From Streptomyces cavernicola (GTDB taxonomy: Bacteria; Actinomycetota; Actinomycetes; Streptomycetales; Streptomycetaceae), in contig NZ_JASCIQ010000001.1 in assembly GCF_029968035.1 (NCBI RefSeq), positions 62,001-126,000 on the forward strand: DNA of 64,000 bases. The letters are read 5' to 3'. The translations under genes and the position numbers were made by a program. Of this stretch, positions 53,858-63,311 are shown piece after piece. Position 1 is the first letter of the stretch, and each line of letters starts with the position of its first letter. The notes below the pieces were generated by a model. The model searched no databases. It had not been told where the DNA came from and saw only the letters and a program-made list of their open reading frames with translations.

Positions 53858-55420
53858 ATGCGTGCGCCACTGCTGTACGGATTCGCCGGTTCACTGGTCC
53901 TCACCGCCCTGGTCGCCGCCCCCGCGGGCAGCGCCCCCGCACCACCGGGTTCCGCCGAGGCGCGCGGCACCGCCCTCGCCGCGCAGCGCGCCGCGACCGC
54001 CGGGCTCGACTGGAAGGCATGCCCGGCGGAGGAGGCCCTGCCGGACTCCGTGAAGTGCGCGACCGTGACCGTGCCCCTCGACTACGCGCAGCCCGACGGG
54101 AAGAAGATCGAGCTGACCGTCAGCCGGGTCAAGGCCAAGGGCGAGGCGTCCGAGCGGCAGGGCGCGTTCGTCTTCAACCCGGGCGGGCCCGGCGGCTCCG
54201 GCATGTACTGGCCGCTGGCGGCGGGCGTCCCGGAGTGGCGGAAGGTCGCGAAGGCCTACGACTTCGTCGGCTACGCCCCGCGCGGAGTGAGCCGTTCCGC
54301 CCCGCTGTCCTGCCAGGACCCGAAGGAGTTCGCGAAGGCCCCGAGCGACGAGCCCACCCACCCGGACCGCGCGCACAAGGAGAAGCGCATCGCCGAGGCG
54401 AAGGCGTACGCGAAGGGCTGCGAGCGGAACGCGGGCGCCGACCTGCGGCACTACAACACGCTGAACAACGCCCGCGACCTGGACGTGCTGCGTGCGGCGC
54501 TCGGCGAGAAGAAGCTGAACTTCATGGGCGCCTCGTACGGGACGTACTTCGGCGCCGTGTACGCCACCCTGTTCCCCTCGCACGTACGCCGCATGGTCTT
54601 CGACTCGGCGGTCAACCCGGACCCGAAGCAGGTCTGGTACCGCAACAACCTCGACCAGTCCCTCGCGTTCGAGGCGCGCTGGACGGACTTCCGCACCTGG
54701 GTCGCCAAGCACGACAAGGCCTACCACCTCGGCAAGACGCCCCGCGAGGTGCAGGACAGCTACGAGGAGGTGCGCCGCCGGCTCGCGAAGAAGCCCGCCG
54801 GCGGCAAGGTCGGCCCCGGCCAGCTGCAGTCCGCGTTCCTGCAGGCCGGGTACTACGACGACTACTGGCCGCGCCGGGCCACCGCCCTGTCGAAGTATCT
54901 GAAGGGCAACCCGCAGCCGCTGGTCGAGCAGGCCGCGCCGAAGCCGGTGGGGGCGGCGGAGAGCGAGAACGGCAACGCGGTCTACACCGCCGTCGAGTGC
55001 AACGACTCCGGCAACTGGCCGCGGGACTTCGCCACTTGGGACCGGGACAACTCGCTCATGGCCCGGATCGCGCCGTTCGAGACCTGGGACAACGCCTGGA
55101 TGAACCTGCCCTGCGCGTACTGGCCCGCGCCCCGGCAGCAGCCCGTCGATGTGCGTACGGCGCCGGGTGCGCTGCCCGGCACGCTGATCCTCGCGGCGGA
55201 GCGGGACGCGGCCACTCCGTACGAGGGCGCGGTCGAACTGCACCGCAGGCTGGCGGGTTCGGCGCTGGTCACGGAGCGCGACTCGGGCACGCACGGCATC
55301 GCCGGCGGGCTCAACAAGTGCGTCAACAAGCACGTGGACACATACCTGCTGACGGGCCGCACCCCCGAGAACCCCCGCTCGGACTGTGCCCCGCACGCGG
55401 AGCCGGAAGCGACGAGCTGA
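53858..55420 (+). CDS. Secreted alpha/beta hydrolase, tripeptidyl aminopeptidase (Tap/SlpD) family
   Basis: 520 aa. Signal peptide MRAPLLYGFAGSLVLTALVAAPAGSAPA (in part), then oxyanion hole FNPGGPGGSGM, nucleophile elbow MGASYGTYFGAVYA, Asp in LILAAERDAATPYEGA and His in SGTHGIAGG near the C-terminus, plus the TAP-like C-terminal domain with VNKHVDTYLLTGRTPE. It removes tripeptides or dipeptides from exported proteins outside the cell. A long perfect inverted repeat follows the gene. Confidence 0.9.
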   Translation: MRAPLLYGFAGSLVLTALVAAPAGSAPAPPGSAEARGTALAAQRAATAGLDWKACPAEEALPDSVKCATVTVPLDYAQPDGKKIELTVSRVKAKGEASERQGAFVFNPGGPGGSGMYWPLAAGVPEWRKVAKAYDFVGYAPRGVSRSAPLSCQDPKEFAKAPSDEPTHPDRAHKEKRIAEAKAYAKGCERNAGADLRHYNTLNNARDLDVLRAALGEKKLNFMGASYGTYFGAVYATLFPSHVRRMVFDSAVNPDPKQVWYRNNLDQSLAFEARWTDFRTWVAKHDKAYHLGKTPREVQDSYEEVRRRLAKKPAGGKVGPGQLQSAFLQAGYYDDYWPRRATALSKYLKGNPQPLVEQAAPKPVGAAESENGNAVYTAVECNDSGNWPRDFATWDRDNSLMARIAPFETWDNAWMNLPCAYWPAPRQQPVDVRTAPGALPGTLILAAERDAATPYEGAVELHRRLAGSALVTERDSGTHGIAGGLNKCVNKHVDTYLLTGRTPENPRSDCAPHAEPEATS

Positions 55421-55493
55421 GCGGGTTCCGCCTCGGGCACCGGCGTGGTTCTTTCCCCTACCCGCCCCTTCCCGAAAGTCCTGCCGGACGGGC

Positions 55494-55544
55494 CTCCTCA
55501 AACGCCGGAGGGGCTGAAAATCAGCCCCTCCGGCGTTTGAGGAG
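55494..55544. terminator. Perfect 24-bp inverted repeat, AAA loop
   Basis: Arms 55494-55517 and 55521-55544 are exact complements (core CCGGAGGGGCTGA / TCAGCCCCTCCGG) with only AAA between. It separates the convergent hydrolase and hemQ genes and is a plausible bidirectional terminator. I recall the same CTCCTCAAACGCCGGA-type element recurring in Streptomyces genomes, so it is likely a dispersed repeat. Confidence 0.9.
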
Positions 55545-55576
55545 CGGGGTCCGGGGGCTGGCCCCCGAACGGAACC

Positions 55577-56296
55577 TCAGGCCAGACCCGCCACCAGGTC
55601 GGCCACAGACTTCCGGCGCCCAGTGAAGAACGGCACCTCTTCCCGCACATGCATCCGCGCCTCGGACGCCCGCAGGTGCCGCATCAGGTCCACGATCCGG
55701 TACAGCTCGTCCGCCTCGAAGGCGAGCAGCCACTCGTAGTCCCCGAGAGAGAACGACGCGACGGTGTTGGCGCGCACGTCCGGGTAGCCGCGGGCCATCT
55801 TGCCGTGGTCGGCGAGCATGCGGCGGCGGTCCTCGTCGGGCAGCAGGTACCAGTCGTAGGAGCGCACGAAGGGGTACACCGAGACGTAGTTGCGCGGGGT
55901 CTCGTCGGCGAGGAACGCCGGGATGTGCGACTTGTTGAACTCGGCGGGGCGGTGCAGCGCCATGTTCGACCAGACCGGCTCCAGGGCGCGGCCCAGCTTG
56001 GTGCGGCGGAAGAGGTTGTACGCCTCCTGCAGCTCGTCCGAGGTCTCGGCGTGCCACCAGATCATGACGTCGGCGTCGGCGCGCAGGCCTGAGACGTCGT
56101 ACGTGCCGCGGACGGTGATGTCCTTGGCGGCGAGCTGGTCGAACAGTTCCTGGACCTCGTCGGCGTAACCGGCGCGGTCCTCCGGGAGCACGTCCTTCAG
56201 CTTGAAGACCGACCACAGCGTGTAGCGGATGACCTCGTTGAGGTCCTTGGCCTTCTTGCCGGCGTTGGGGATCTTGGCGGGGGCGTCGTCACTCAT
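55577..56296 (-). CDS. hemQ: Coproheme decarboxylase HemQ (chlorite-dismutase-like)
   Basis: 239 aa. [21 protein letters not shown] opens the fold; [33 protein letters not shown] contains the catalytic Tyr (YPF) and the proximal His (ADHG). It decarboxylates coproheme III to heme b, the last step of the coproporphyrin-dependent pathway. It begins 4 nt downstream of the hemG-type oxidase gene on the same strand, so the two form an operon. Confidence 0.95.
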   Translation of the reverse strand: MSDDAPAKIPNAGKKAKDLNEVIRYTLWSVFKLKDVLPEDRAGYADEVQELFDQLAAKDITVRGTYDVSGLRADADVMIWWHAETSDELQEAYNLFRRTKLGRALEPVWSNMALHRPAEFNKSHIPAFLADETPRNYVSVYPFVRSYDWYLLPDEDRRRMLADHGKMARGYPDVRANTVASFSLGDYEWLLAFEADELYRIVDLMRHLRASEARMHVREEVPFFTGRRKSVADLVAGLA

Positions 56297-56300
56297 GCGG

Positions 56301-57782
56301 CTATTCTCCTCCGCCGCCGTGCAGACTCTGCACCGGGTTCGCGCTGAGCAGATCGAGCCCGCTACGGTCCCCGCCCAGCTGGTCCACGGCCGCGTGCGCG
56401 CTCGCGATGCAGGCGGGGATGCCGACGCCGTCGTACGCCGCCCCGCACACGGCGAGACCGGGCAGCTCGGCGATGTGCGCGCGGATCCGGGCCACGCGCG
56501 CGTGGTGCCCGACGGGGTACTGCGGCAGGCCGTCGTCCCAGCGCGTGACGCGGGTGGCGACGGGCGCGGCGGTGAGGCCGACGGCGGCGCGCAGGTCGGC
56601 TCGGGACGCCTCGACCAGCTCGTCGTCGTCGCGCCGGAGCACCTCCTCCTCGCCGTGCCGACCCACGGACGTGCGCACCACGACCAGCTCGGGGTTCTCC
56701 TCGGCGATCCACCCCCACTTCTGGGATGCGAACGTGGACGCCTTGATGGTGTGCCCGTCCACGGGCGGTACGAGGAAGCCGCTGCCCGCGGGCAGGTCCA
56801 CGTCCCCGCGCCGGTACGCGAGGGTCATCAGGGCCATCGACGCGTACTCGACGGCGCGCAGTTCGGCGGCGGCACCGGGCGCGTCCGCGTCGAGCAGCCG
56901 GGCGGCCTGCGCGGCGGGCACGGCCAACACCACGGCGTCCGCGCTCAGTTCACGGCCATCCGTGCGCACCGACCAGCCGTCCGGGGTGCGGCGGACCGCG
57001 TCCACGCGCGCGTGGAGGGCGATCTCGCCGCCCTTGGCGCGTACCGCCTCGGCGACGGCGACGGGCAGGCGGCCGATGCCGCCCTCGATGCCCATGAAGA
57101 CGGGCCCGGTCTGCTGGTTCCGGGCGGCGCGCTCCTGTACCGCGCGGACCCCGGCGAGCAGCGAGCCGCCGGACCGGGCGACGTCGAAGAGCTGGGGCAC
57201 GGCCATGCGCAGCGAGAGGCGGTACGCATCGCCCGCGTACACCCCGCCGAGCAGGGGTTCGACGAGGCGGTCGACGACCTCGCGGCCGACGCGGGACGCG
57301 ACGTACTCGCCGACGGCGATGTCCTCGCCGATCTCCCCGGCCTCGGTGGGCGGCAGTTCGCGCTCGGCCTCGACGCGGCGCAGGCCCTCGGCGGACAGCA
57401 CCTCAGCGAGCACGGCGGCGTCGCCGGGCACGCCCATCACGTGTCCCTTCGGCATGGGCGTGAGGTGGCCGCGGTTCCACAGGGCGGCGCTCGCGACGGC
57501 GGGCGGCTGCAGTGCGGAGTCCAGGCCCACCTCGCGGGCGAGGGCGACCGCCTCGGGTCTGCGGGCGAGCATCGACTCGGCGCCGAGGTCGACGCGGACG
57601 CCCTCGATCTCGCCGGCGTGCAGCTTGCCGCCGAGTCGTCCGGACGCTTCGAGGACGGTGACGTGCGCACCGCCGGCGAGCAGCCGGTGGGCGGCGGCGA
57701 GCCCGGCGATGCCGCCGCCGACGACGACCGCGTGCACCGCTCGTGCCTGCTCAGAACCCGTGGGGAGATCCGTTTCGCGCAT
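56301..57782 (-). CDS. hemG: Coproporphyrinogen / protoporphyrinogen oxidase (HemY/CgoX type)
   Basis: 493 aa. FAD-binding [36 protein letters not shown] (in part, about residues 20-55) and C-terminal [24 protein letters not shown] are typical of oxygen-dependent HemY-type oxidases. Presence beside hemQ indicates oxidation of coproporphyrinogen III to coproporphyrin III rather than protoporphyrinogen. The coding DNA contains two ACGCGCGCGT sites. Confidence 0.93.
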   Translation of the reverse strand: MRETDLPTGSEQARAVHAVVVGGGIAGLAAAHRLLAGGAHVTVLEASGRLGGKLHAGEIEGVRVDLGAESMLARRPEAVALAREVGLDSALQPPAVASAALWNRGHLTPMPKGHVMGVPGDAAVLAEVLSAEGLRRVEAERELPPTEAGEIGEDIAVGEYVASRVGREVVDRLVEPLLGGVYAGDAYRLSLRMAVPQLFDVARSGGSLLAGVRAVQERAARNQQTGPVFMGIEGGIGRLPVAVAEAVRAKGGEIALHARVDAVRRTPDGWSVRTDGRELSADAVVLAVPAAQAARLLDADAPGAAAELRAVEYASMALMTLAYRRGDVDLPAGSGFLVPPVDGHTIKASTFASQKWGWIAEENPELVVVRTSVGRHGEEEVLRRDDDELVEASRADLRAAVGLTAAPVATRVTRWDDGLPQYPVGHHARVARIRAHIAELPGLAVCGAAYDGVGIPACIASAHAAVDQLGGDRSGLDLLSANPVQSLHGGGGE

Positions 57783-57882
57783 GACCCAAGACTCTCAGAC
57801 CGAGAGCGCGTGCGGCGGTGCGGGCGCTTCGCTGTCAGCAGAGGAAACCGGGAACTCGGGGAAGACGGCGCGGACCTGGACG

Positions 57883-57897
57883 TAGCGTGGGCGCATG
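57883..57897 (+). promoter_or_regulatory. Leaderless -10 element of the flavoprotein gene
   Basis: TAGCGT (57883-57888) lies 6 nt before the ATG at 57895, and no Shine-Dalgarno is present. Confidence 0.5.
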
Positions 57898-59268
57898 AGG
57901 GAACGACTGGTGATCATCGGGGCCGACGCGGCGGGGATGTCGGCGGCGTCGCAGGCCCGCAGGCTGAAGGGCCCGGACGAGCTGGAGATCGTCGCGTTCG
58001 AGCGGGGCCGGTTCGCGTCCTACTCGGCGTGCGGCATCCCGTACTGGGTCGGCGGTGACGTGGAGAGCAGCGACGAGCTCATCGCCCGTACGCCCGAGGA
58101 GCACCGGGAGCGCGCCATCGACCTGCGGATGCGCACCGAGGTCACCGAGATCGACGTGCCGGGGCGGCGGGTGCGCGCCCGTGACCTGGAGTCGGGCGAG
58201 GAGGCCTGGACGGCGTACGACAAGCTGGTGATCGCCACCGGCGCCCGCCCGGTCCGCCCCGAGCTGCCGGGCATCGACGCGCCGGGCGTGCACGGCGTGC
58301 AGACGCTGGACGACGGCCAGGCCCTGCTCGACACGCTGCGGCACACGCGCGGTGAGCGCGCGGTCGTCGTGGGCGCCGGGTACATCGGCGTGGAGATGGC
58401 GGAGGCGCTGACCCGCCGCGGCTACCGGGTCACGGTCGTCAACCGCGGCCCGCAGCCGATGGCGACGCTCGACCCGGACATGGGCGCCCTCGTGGGCGAG
58501 GCCATGTCCGGCATGGGCCTGGAGATGGTCAACGACGCCGAGGTCACGAAGATCCTCACCGGCGAGGACGGCCGGGTCCGCGCGGTGGCCACGGACGACG
58601 GGGAGTACGCGGCGGACATCGTCGTCCTCGGCATCGGCGTCCGCCCGAACACGGACCTGGCCCGCGCCGCCGGCCTGCCGATCGGCGAACACGGCGGTCT
58701 GCTCACGGACTTGGCGATGCGGGTCCGCGGCCATGACGACATCTGGGCGGGCGGCGACTGCGTGGAGGTCCTCGACCTGGTCGCCGGCCGCGAACGCCAC
58801 ATCGCCCTCGGCACGCACGCCAACAAGCACGGCCAGATCATCGGCTCGGGCGTCGGCGGCGACTACGGGACGTTCCCCGGCGTCGTCGGCACGGCGGTCA
58901 GCAAGGTCTGCGACCTGGAGATCGCGCGTACGGGCCTGCGCGAGAAGGACGCGCGCGCGGCGGGCCTGCAGTACGTCACGGCCACCATCGAGTCGAACAG
59001 CCGCGCCGGCTACTTCCCGGGCACGGCCCCGATGACGGTGAAGATGCTCGCCGAGCGTCGCACGGGCCGCCTCCTCGGCGTCCAGATCGTCGGCCGCGAG
59101 GGCGCTGCGAAACGTGTGGACATCGCAGCGGTGGCCCTCACGGCCCGTATGACGGTCGAGCAACTCACCGCCCTCGACCTGGGCTACGCCCCACCCTTCT
59201 CCCCGGTCTGGGACCCGATCCTGGTAGCGGCCCGCAAGACGGTGACGGCGGTACGGGACAGAGGCTAG
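57895..59268 (+). CDS. FAD-dependent oxidoreductase, CoA-disulfide-reductase-like
   Basis: 457 aa. FAD site LVIIGADAAGMSAASQARRL (about residues 5-24), the single redox cysteine YSACGIPYWVGG (Cys43), NAD(P) site AVVVGAGYIGVEMAEAL (about 155-171), DDIWAGGDCVEV and a C-terminal dimer domain. The single Cys, rather than CX4C, is the mark of CoA-disulfide reductases and NADH oxidases. A role in thiol or peroxide balance beside heme genes is plausible. Its TAG shares a CTAG with the converging small gene. Confidence 0.88.
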   Translation: MRERLVIIGADAAGMSAASQARRLKGPDELEIVAFERGRFASYSACGIPYWVGGDVESSDELIARTPEEHRERAIDLRMRTEVTEIDVPGRRVRARDLESGEEAWTAYDKLVIATGARPVRPELPGIDAPGVHGVQTLDDGQALLDTLRHTRGERAVVVGAGYIGVEMAEALTRRGYRVTVVNRGPQPMATLDPDMGALVGEAMSGMGLEMVNDAEVTKILTGEDGRVRAVATDDGEYAADIVVLGIGVRPNTDLARAAGLPIGEHGGLLTDLAMRVRGHDDIWAGGDCVEVLDLVAGRERHIALGTHANKHGQIIGSGVGGDYGTFPGVVGTAVSKVCDLEIARTGLREKDARAAGLQYVTATIESNSRAGYFPGTAPMTVKMLAERRTGRLLGVQIVGREGAAKRVDIAAVALTARMTVEQLTALDLGYAPPFSPVWDPILVAARKTVTAVRDRG

Positions 59269-59563
59269 GCCCGGCCGCCTCCGCCCTGGCGGAACTCCTC
59301 CAGCGCCCCGACCACGGCCCGCGACTCCTCCCCTCCCGACAGCTCGATGTGCGGCAGCATCAGCAGCAGCCCGAAGAGCCACGGGTACGCGGGCACACCG
59401 TCCCGGAGCGCTGCCTGCAGCGACCGCACACAGTCGAGTACGAGGCGGTCCTGTTCGTCCCAGGACCCGTACTCGCCGTCACCTGCTCGCGCCAGGCGTC
59501 GGCGATCTCCTCCCGCTCCGCAGCGCTCGTTTCCAGCCAATTACAAGAGCGTTGAGAGCTCAT
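59265..59563 (-). pseudogene. Small hypothetical gene, apparently frameshifted
   Basis: The ATG at 59563 opens MSSQRSCNWLETSAAEREEIADAWREQVTA within the upstream gene's end. Near 59475 the coding character moves by one base to another frame reading YGSWDEQDRLVLDCVRSLQAALRDGVPAYPWLFGLLLMLPH (in part) to EFRQGGGGRA and stop at 59265. A single missing base would join them into about 100 residues. VLDCVRSLQ resembles LVLDCARRLS of the adjacent large gene, so it may be a shortened paralogue. Alternatively a TTG at 59540 starts the second frame alone. Confidence 0.5.
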
Positions 59564-61052
59564 CCCCGTCCTCCAGATCCATCTCGAAATACGCCTCATC
59601 CAGCTCGGCCACCGACTCCCCCGCCCACTGCCCGAGCAGCCCGGGGCAGGACCACACCTCCGCCGGGTAGGCGTCCGCGGGCGCCGGGTGCGTGGCCGGT
59701 GCGTAGAGGTGGTCGAGGTGCTGCTTGAACTTCTCGGCCTGGTAGCCGCCCCGGAAGCGCCGTCTGTCGGGGTGCTCGTCGGCGCGGTGCGTGCAGCCCC
59801 GCTCCGACACCTCGTCCCCGACCCGCCGCAGCAGCGCCCGCACTTCACGGCCCGGCCCGTACGGCAGGTCGAGCCCTGCGCCCACCCACAGGGCGAGGTG
59901 CAGCAGGACGAGCCGCACGTGCGGGTCGACGGCGGTGGCGTGCCGGCGGGCGGCCCACAGGCCGACGTTCTGCGCGACGGCGCCGCCTGCGGAGTCGAAC
60001 GGGTCGTGGACGAGCGCCCGCGTCAACCCGCCGATGTCCAGGGCCCCTTCGGGCGTCAGGTACGCGGCGTCGAGGGCGCTGGTGTCCCGTACCGCGAACA
60101 ACTCCTCGTGCCGTCCGCGGAGTTCGCCGAGCGCCTCCTCGGCCTGTTCGCGCAGGAACGCCGGGCACACCCAGGCGTCCATCGGGCCGTCGTCCTCCAG
60201 GAACCCCCTGGCCTCGGCGCGCCCGCCGGGGCTGCGCAGATAGAAGCCGAGCTGGGCGTCCGTCTCGTAGTGGCGCTCCTCGGGGTCCGGGTGCTCGCCC
60301 TCCCCGTGTACGCAGTCGGAGGCCGGAGGGAGGAGTCCGAGCGCCTGCTCCAGGCCTTCGATCATCTCGTCGAAGACAGGGCGTGCGGTGATCCTGTGGA
60401 TGACGTACCAGCAGCTGACGTGCTGGGTGAGGACGAACCCGGCGAGGGCGCCGCGCGTGGGGCGGTCCGACAGGCCGCGGGCGTTGATCTCGATCGTGGG
60501 GCCGGGATCGCAGGACGGGTAGTCGTGCAGGAAGTCGGTCAGTTCCGCCACACCCTCGACGTGCTCCTCGGGCACGCGCGCGGGAATGCCGTCGACGCCG
60601 AAGGGCTCGATGGCGTCGGCGGCGAGCCGCGCGTGCCCGGCGACGTTGCCCGGACACAGGTCGGCCTCCTGTCGCGGCCGGTCCGCCGGCTCGCCCAGGA
60701 GGTACGCGACGCTGGGGCGCCAGAACAGCTCGGACTCGTCGAGGAGCGCCAACTCCTCCTCGTAGGGGTGCAGTTCGTGCCCGCACTCCCGCTCCCCCAG
60801 CGCGGACGCCGCGGCGAGCAGCGCCGCCACGGCCGCCGCACGCGCCGCCGCACCGGGCCGCCAGGCCAGGTACTCGACCATCTCGACGAGCCCCGCCACC
60901 CACACGAACGCCGCCTCCCCACCGGGATCGGCGGAGAGACGGCGGGCGCAGTCGAGTACGAGCGGTTCGGCCTCGGCGGCAGGCGTGTCGGCGCGCACCT
61001 GGCTCCAGGCCGCGTGCAGCTCGGCCGTGCGGTCGTCGGGAAAAGTGATCAT
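59541..61052 (-). CDS. Large cytoplasmic protein, family not recognised
   Basis: 503 aa, no signal or membrane segment. Acidic and helical; recognisable stretches are PLVLDCARRLSADPGGEAAF, WRPGAAARAAAVAALLAAAS, VLTQHVSCWYVIHRITARPVFDEMIEGLEQ (in part), AHPGVHRA is not in this frame. Several Cys/His (for example CSCDPGPT region DYPSCDPG, DCVHGEGEH) are scattered without a zinc motif. The C-terminal VAELDEAYFEMDLEDGDEL is very acidic. It lies 35 bp after hemE on the same strand and may be co-transcribed with it. I cannot name a function. Confidence 0.7.
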   Translation of the reverse strand: MITFPDDRTAELHAAWSQVRADTPAAEAEPLVLDCARRLSADPGGEAAFVWVAGLVEMVEYLAWRPGAAARAAAVAALLAAASALGERECGHELHPYEEELALLDESELFWRPSVAYLLGEPADRPRQEADLCPGNVAGHARLAADAIEPFGVDGIPARVPEEHVEGVAELTDFLHDYPSCDPGPTIEINARGLSDRPTRGALAGFVLTQHVSCWYVIHRITARPVFDEMIEGLEQALGLLPPASDCVHGEGEHPDPEERHYETDAQLGFYLRSPGGRAEARGFLEDDGPMDAWVCPAFLREQAEEALGELRGRHEELFAVRDTSALDAAYLTPEGALDIGGLTRALVHDPFDSAGGAVAQNVGLWAARRHATAVDPHVRLVLLHLALWVGAGLDLPYGPGREVRALLRRVGDEVSERGCTHRADEHPDRRRFRGGYQAEKFKQHLDHLYAPATHPAPADAYPAEVWSCPGLLGQWAGESVAELDEAYFEMDLEDGDELSTLL

Positions 61053-61087
61053 GCCCCGTACGACGCGGGAGGGCCGGCCGGAGTTCC

Positions 61088-62179
61088 TCAGCGAGCCGTG
61101 CGCGTGTGCACGTACTCCACCAGGCGGGTCAGCGCGTCCGGGTCCGTGGTCGGGAGGACGCCGTGGCCGAGGTTGAACACATGGCCCTCCAGGTTCTGCG
61201 CGGCGGCCAGCACCTCGTCCGTCTTCGCCTTGACCGCGTCCTGGGTGGAGAACAGGACGGCCGGGTCGAGGTTGCCCTGCAGCGCCTTGCCGGGGCCGAC
61301 ACGGCGGGCGGCCTCGTCGAGCGGGACGCGCCAGTCGACGCCGACGACGTCCGCACCGGCCTCGCCGAGGAGCCCGAGCAGCTCACCGGTGCCGACGCCG
61401 AAGTGGATGCGCGGCACCCCGTACCCGGCGACGGCCTCGAAGACCTTCTGCGAGGCGGGCATCACGGAGCGGCGGTAGTCGGCGGGCGAGAGGGCGCCCA
61501 CCCAGGAGTCGAAGAGCTGCACGGCCGAGGCGCCCGCCTCGATCTGCACCTTCAGGAACGCCGCGGTGATGTCGGAGAGCCGGTCGAGCAGATCGGCCCA
61601 GAGCTGCGGGTCGCCGTACATCAGGGCCTTGGTGTGCTCGTGGTTGCGGCTCGGGCCGCCCTCCACGAGGTAGCTGGCGAGCGTGAACGGCGCTCCGGCG
61701 AAGCCGATCAGCGGCGTCGCGCCCAGCTCGCCGGTGAGCATGCCGATGGCCTCGGTGACGTACGAGACGTCCTCGGGCGTGAGGTCGCGCAGCTGCGCGA
61801 GGTCCGCGCGGGAGCGGATCGGCCGCTCCACGACGGGGCCGACGCCGGGCTTGATGTCGAGGTCGATCCCGATGGCCTTCAGGGGGACGACGATGTCGCT
61901 GAAGTAGATCGCCGCGTCCACGTTGTGGCGGCGCACCGGCTGCAGCGTGATCTCGGTGACGAGGTCGGGGCGCATGCACGAGTCGAGCATCGGGATGCCC
62001 TCGCGCACCTTGAGGTACTCGGGCAGCGAGCGACCCGCCTGCCGCATGAACCAGACCGGCGTGTGCGGCACGGGTTCGCGCCTGCACGCCCGCAGGAAGG
62101 CGGAGTCCTTGACCGCGGCGTCGACGGTCGGGTTCGGGTTCGGCTGCTGGCCCGCTCGGGCACGGTCGTTGGCACTCAC
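61088..62179 (-). CDS. hemE: Uroporphyrinogen decarboxylase
   Basis: 363 aa from the GTG at 62179. Signature 1 [14 protein letters not shown] (about residues 43-56) and signature 2 [19 protein letters not shown] (about 158-176) are intact, with [14 protein letters not shown] carrying the catalytic Asp. It converts uroporphyrinogen III to coproporphyrinogen III, upstream of hemG and hemQ in the pathway. The ribosome site is poor. It diverges from the DUF3000 gene with 91 bp between. Confidence 0.96.
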   Translation of the reverse strand: MSANDRARAGQQPNPNPTVDAAVKDSAFLRACRREPVPHTPVWFMRQAGRSLPEYLKVREGIPMLDSCMRPDLVTEITLQPVRRHNVDAAIYFSDIVVPLKAIGIDLDIKPGVGPVVERPIRSRADLAQLRDLTPEDVSYVTEAIGMLTGELGATPLIGFAGAPFTLASYLVEGGPSRNHEHTKALMYGDPQLWADLLDRLSDITAAFLKVQIEAGASAVQLFDSWVGALSPADYRRSVMPASQKVFEAVAGYGVPRIHFGVGTGELLGLLGEAGADVVGVDWRVPLDEAARRVGPGKALQGNLDPAVLFSTQDAVKAKTDEVLAAAQNLEGHVFNLGHGVLPTTDPDALTRLVEYVHTRTAR

Positions 62180-62257
62180 GTCGGAAAGTCTCGCACGTGC
62201 CGCGAACTGCACGGCCGGGACCGGGTGTCCTTCCCTGCACGGGCGGCCGCTTCCCCT

Positions 62258-62273
62258 TAACCTTCCCCGCATG
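62258..62273 (+). promoter_or_regulatory. Leaderless -10 element of the DUF3000 gene
   Basis: TAACCT (62258-62263) ends 7 nt before the ATG at 62271; no ribosome-binding site. Confidence 0.45.
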
Positions 62274-62933
62274 GCTGCGGCGCAGGGACGACTCTCGGAG
62301 GATGCTGACGGGATGGACGGTAGGGAGGGGAATGCTGCGGATGATGCTGTTCCGCTCCCGTTCCGCACGGCCGTGGACGCGCTGCGCGCGGCCCGCCTGC
62401 GGCCGGAGATCGAGATCGACCCGGCCCCGGCGCCGAAGCGCCTCGCCCCGCACGCGTACGCCCTGGAGGCAGCGGTCGTAGAGGACGACCAGGACCTCGC
62501 CGACGGCCGCCTCGTCCTGCTGCACGACCCGGCCGGGCACGACGCCTGGCAGGGAACGTTCCGCCTGGTGACCCTGGTCCGCGCGGAGCTGGAGCCGGAG
62601 ATGGCCGCCGACCCGCTGCTCCCCGAGGTCTGCTGGTCCTGGCTGACCGGCGCCCTGCAGGGCCGCGGACTCTCGTACGGCGAACCCAGCGGGACCGTGA
62701 CCAGGGCCAGTTCGCACTACTTCGGCGGGCTCGGCACGCGGCAGCCCAACTCGCAGATCGAGATCAGGGCGTCCTGGACGCCGCGCGAGGGGCTCGGCGG
62801 AGTGCCGGACTCGGCGGCGCATCTCGCCGCCTGGTGCGATCTGCTCTGCCAGGTCGCCGGCCTGCCGCCGACCGGCACGGCGGACGCCTCGGTGGTGTCC
62901 CTGCCGCAGCGCCGCGGCCCGCAGACGCACTGA
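62271..62933 (+). CDS. DUF3000-family protein
   Basis: 220 aa. Conserved stretches [29 protein letters not shown] and [36 protein letters not shown] (in part) fit the actinobacterial DUF3000 family, which I remember as a constant neighbour of hemE. Cytoplasmic, function unknown. A perfect hairpin follows 30 bp after the stop. Confidence 0.85.
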   Translation: MAAAQGRLSEDADGMDGREGNAADDAVPLPFRTAVDALRAARLRPEIEIDPAPAPKRLAPHAYALEAAVVEDDQDLADGRLVLLHDPAGHDAWQGTFRLVTLVRAELEPEMAADPLLPEVCWSWLTGALQGRGLSYGEPSGTVTRASSHYFGGLGTRQPNSQIEIRASWTPREGLGGVPDSAAHLAAWCDLLCQVAGLPPTGTADASVVSLPQRRGPQTH

Positions 62934-62963
62934 ACCTGCCGGTCGACAGCGACCCGGAAGAAA

Positions 62964-62995
62964 AGAAGCAGAGAGCGAATCCGCTCTCTGCTTCT
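62964..62995 (+). terminator. 14-bp perfect hairpin after DUF3000
   Basis: Arms AGAAGCAGAGAGCG (62964-62977) and its complement (62982-62995) enclose AATC. No T-run. It is the natural terminator of the DUF3000 transcript. Confidence 0.8.
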
Positions 62996-63047
62996 TGCGT
63001 GCGAGTTCTTGCGTGCGAGTTCTTGCGTGCGAGTTCTTGCGTGCGAG
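62995..63047. repeat. 14-bp tandem repeat, about four copies
   Basis: TTGCGTGCGAGTTC starts at 62995, 63009, 63023 and 63037, exact until the last copy decays to TTGCGTGCGAGGG. It begins on the last base of the terminator hairpin. The rest of the 378-bp spacer to 63311 holds GGTGATCGATC-like AT-richer DNA near 63140-63205 (GATGATCGATCACACG) and no gene. Confidence 0.85.
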
Positions 63048-63311
63048 GGGTCATCCGTACGGCCCATCGACGCTTCGAACGGATGCGGTACGGGACCGGC
63101 GTTGACCGGCGACTGACCGACGGGCGACTCGGTTCGATCTTCGGATGATCGATCACACGTCTGAATTGCCCGAATTGCGAGTCACCAAATCGTGATCATT
63201 CGCTAAAGGCGGGCGCGGATGCTGCCGAAGGTGTCTGTGACCTTGAAAGCACGGTTCCACCGGCTTCTTCCCCGAGCCGGCCCCGTCCCCGCCATCCCCC
63301 CAGGAGGCCTG

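Noticed and set aside
62992..63050. Short regularly repeated units as a CRISPR array
   Set aside because: Units are 14 bp head to tail with no spacers and no cas genes.
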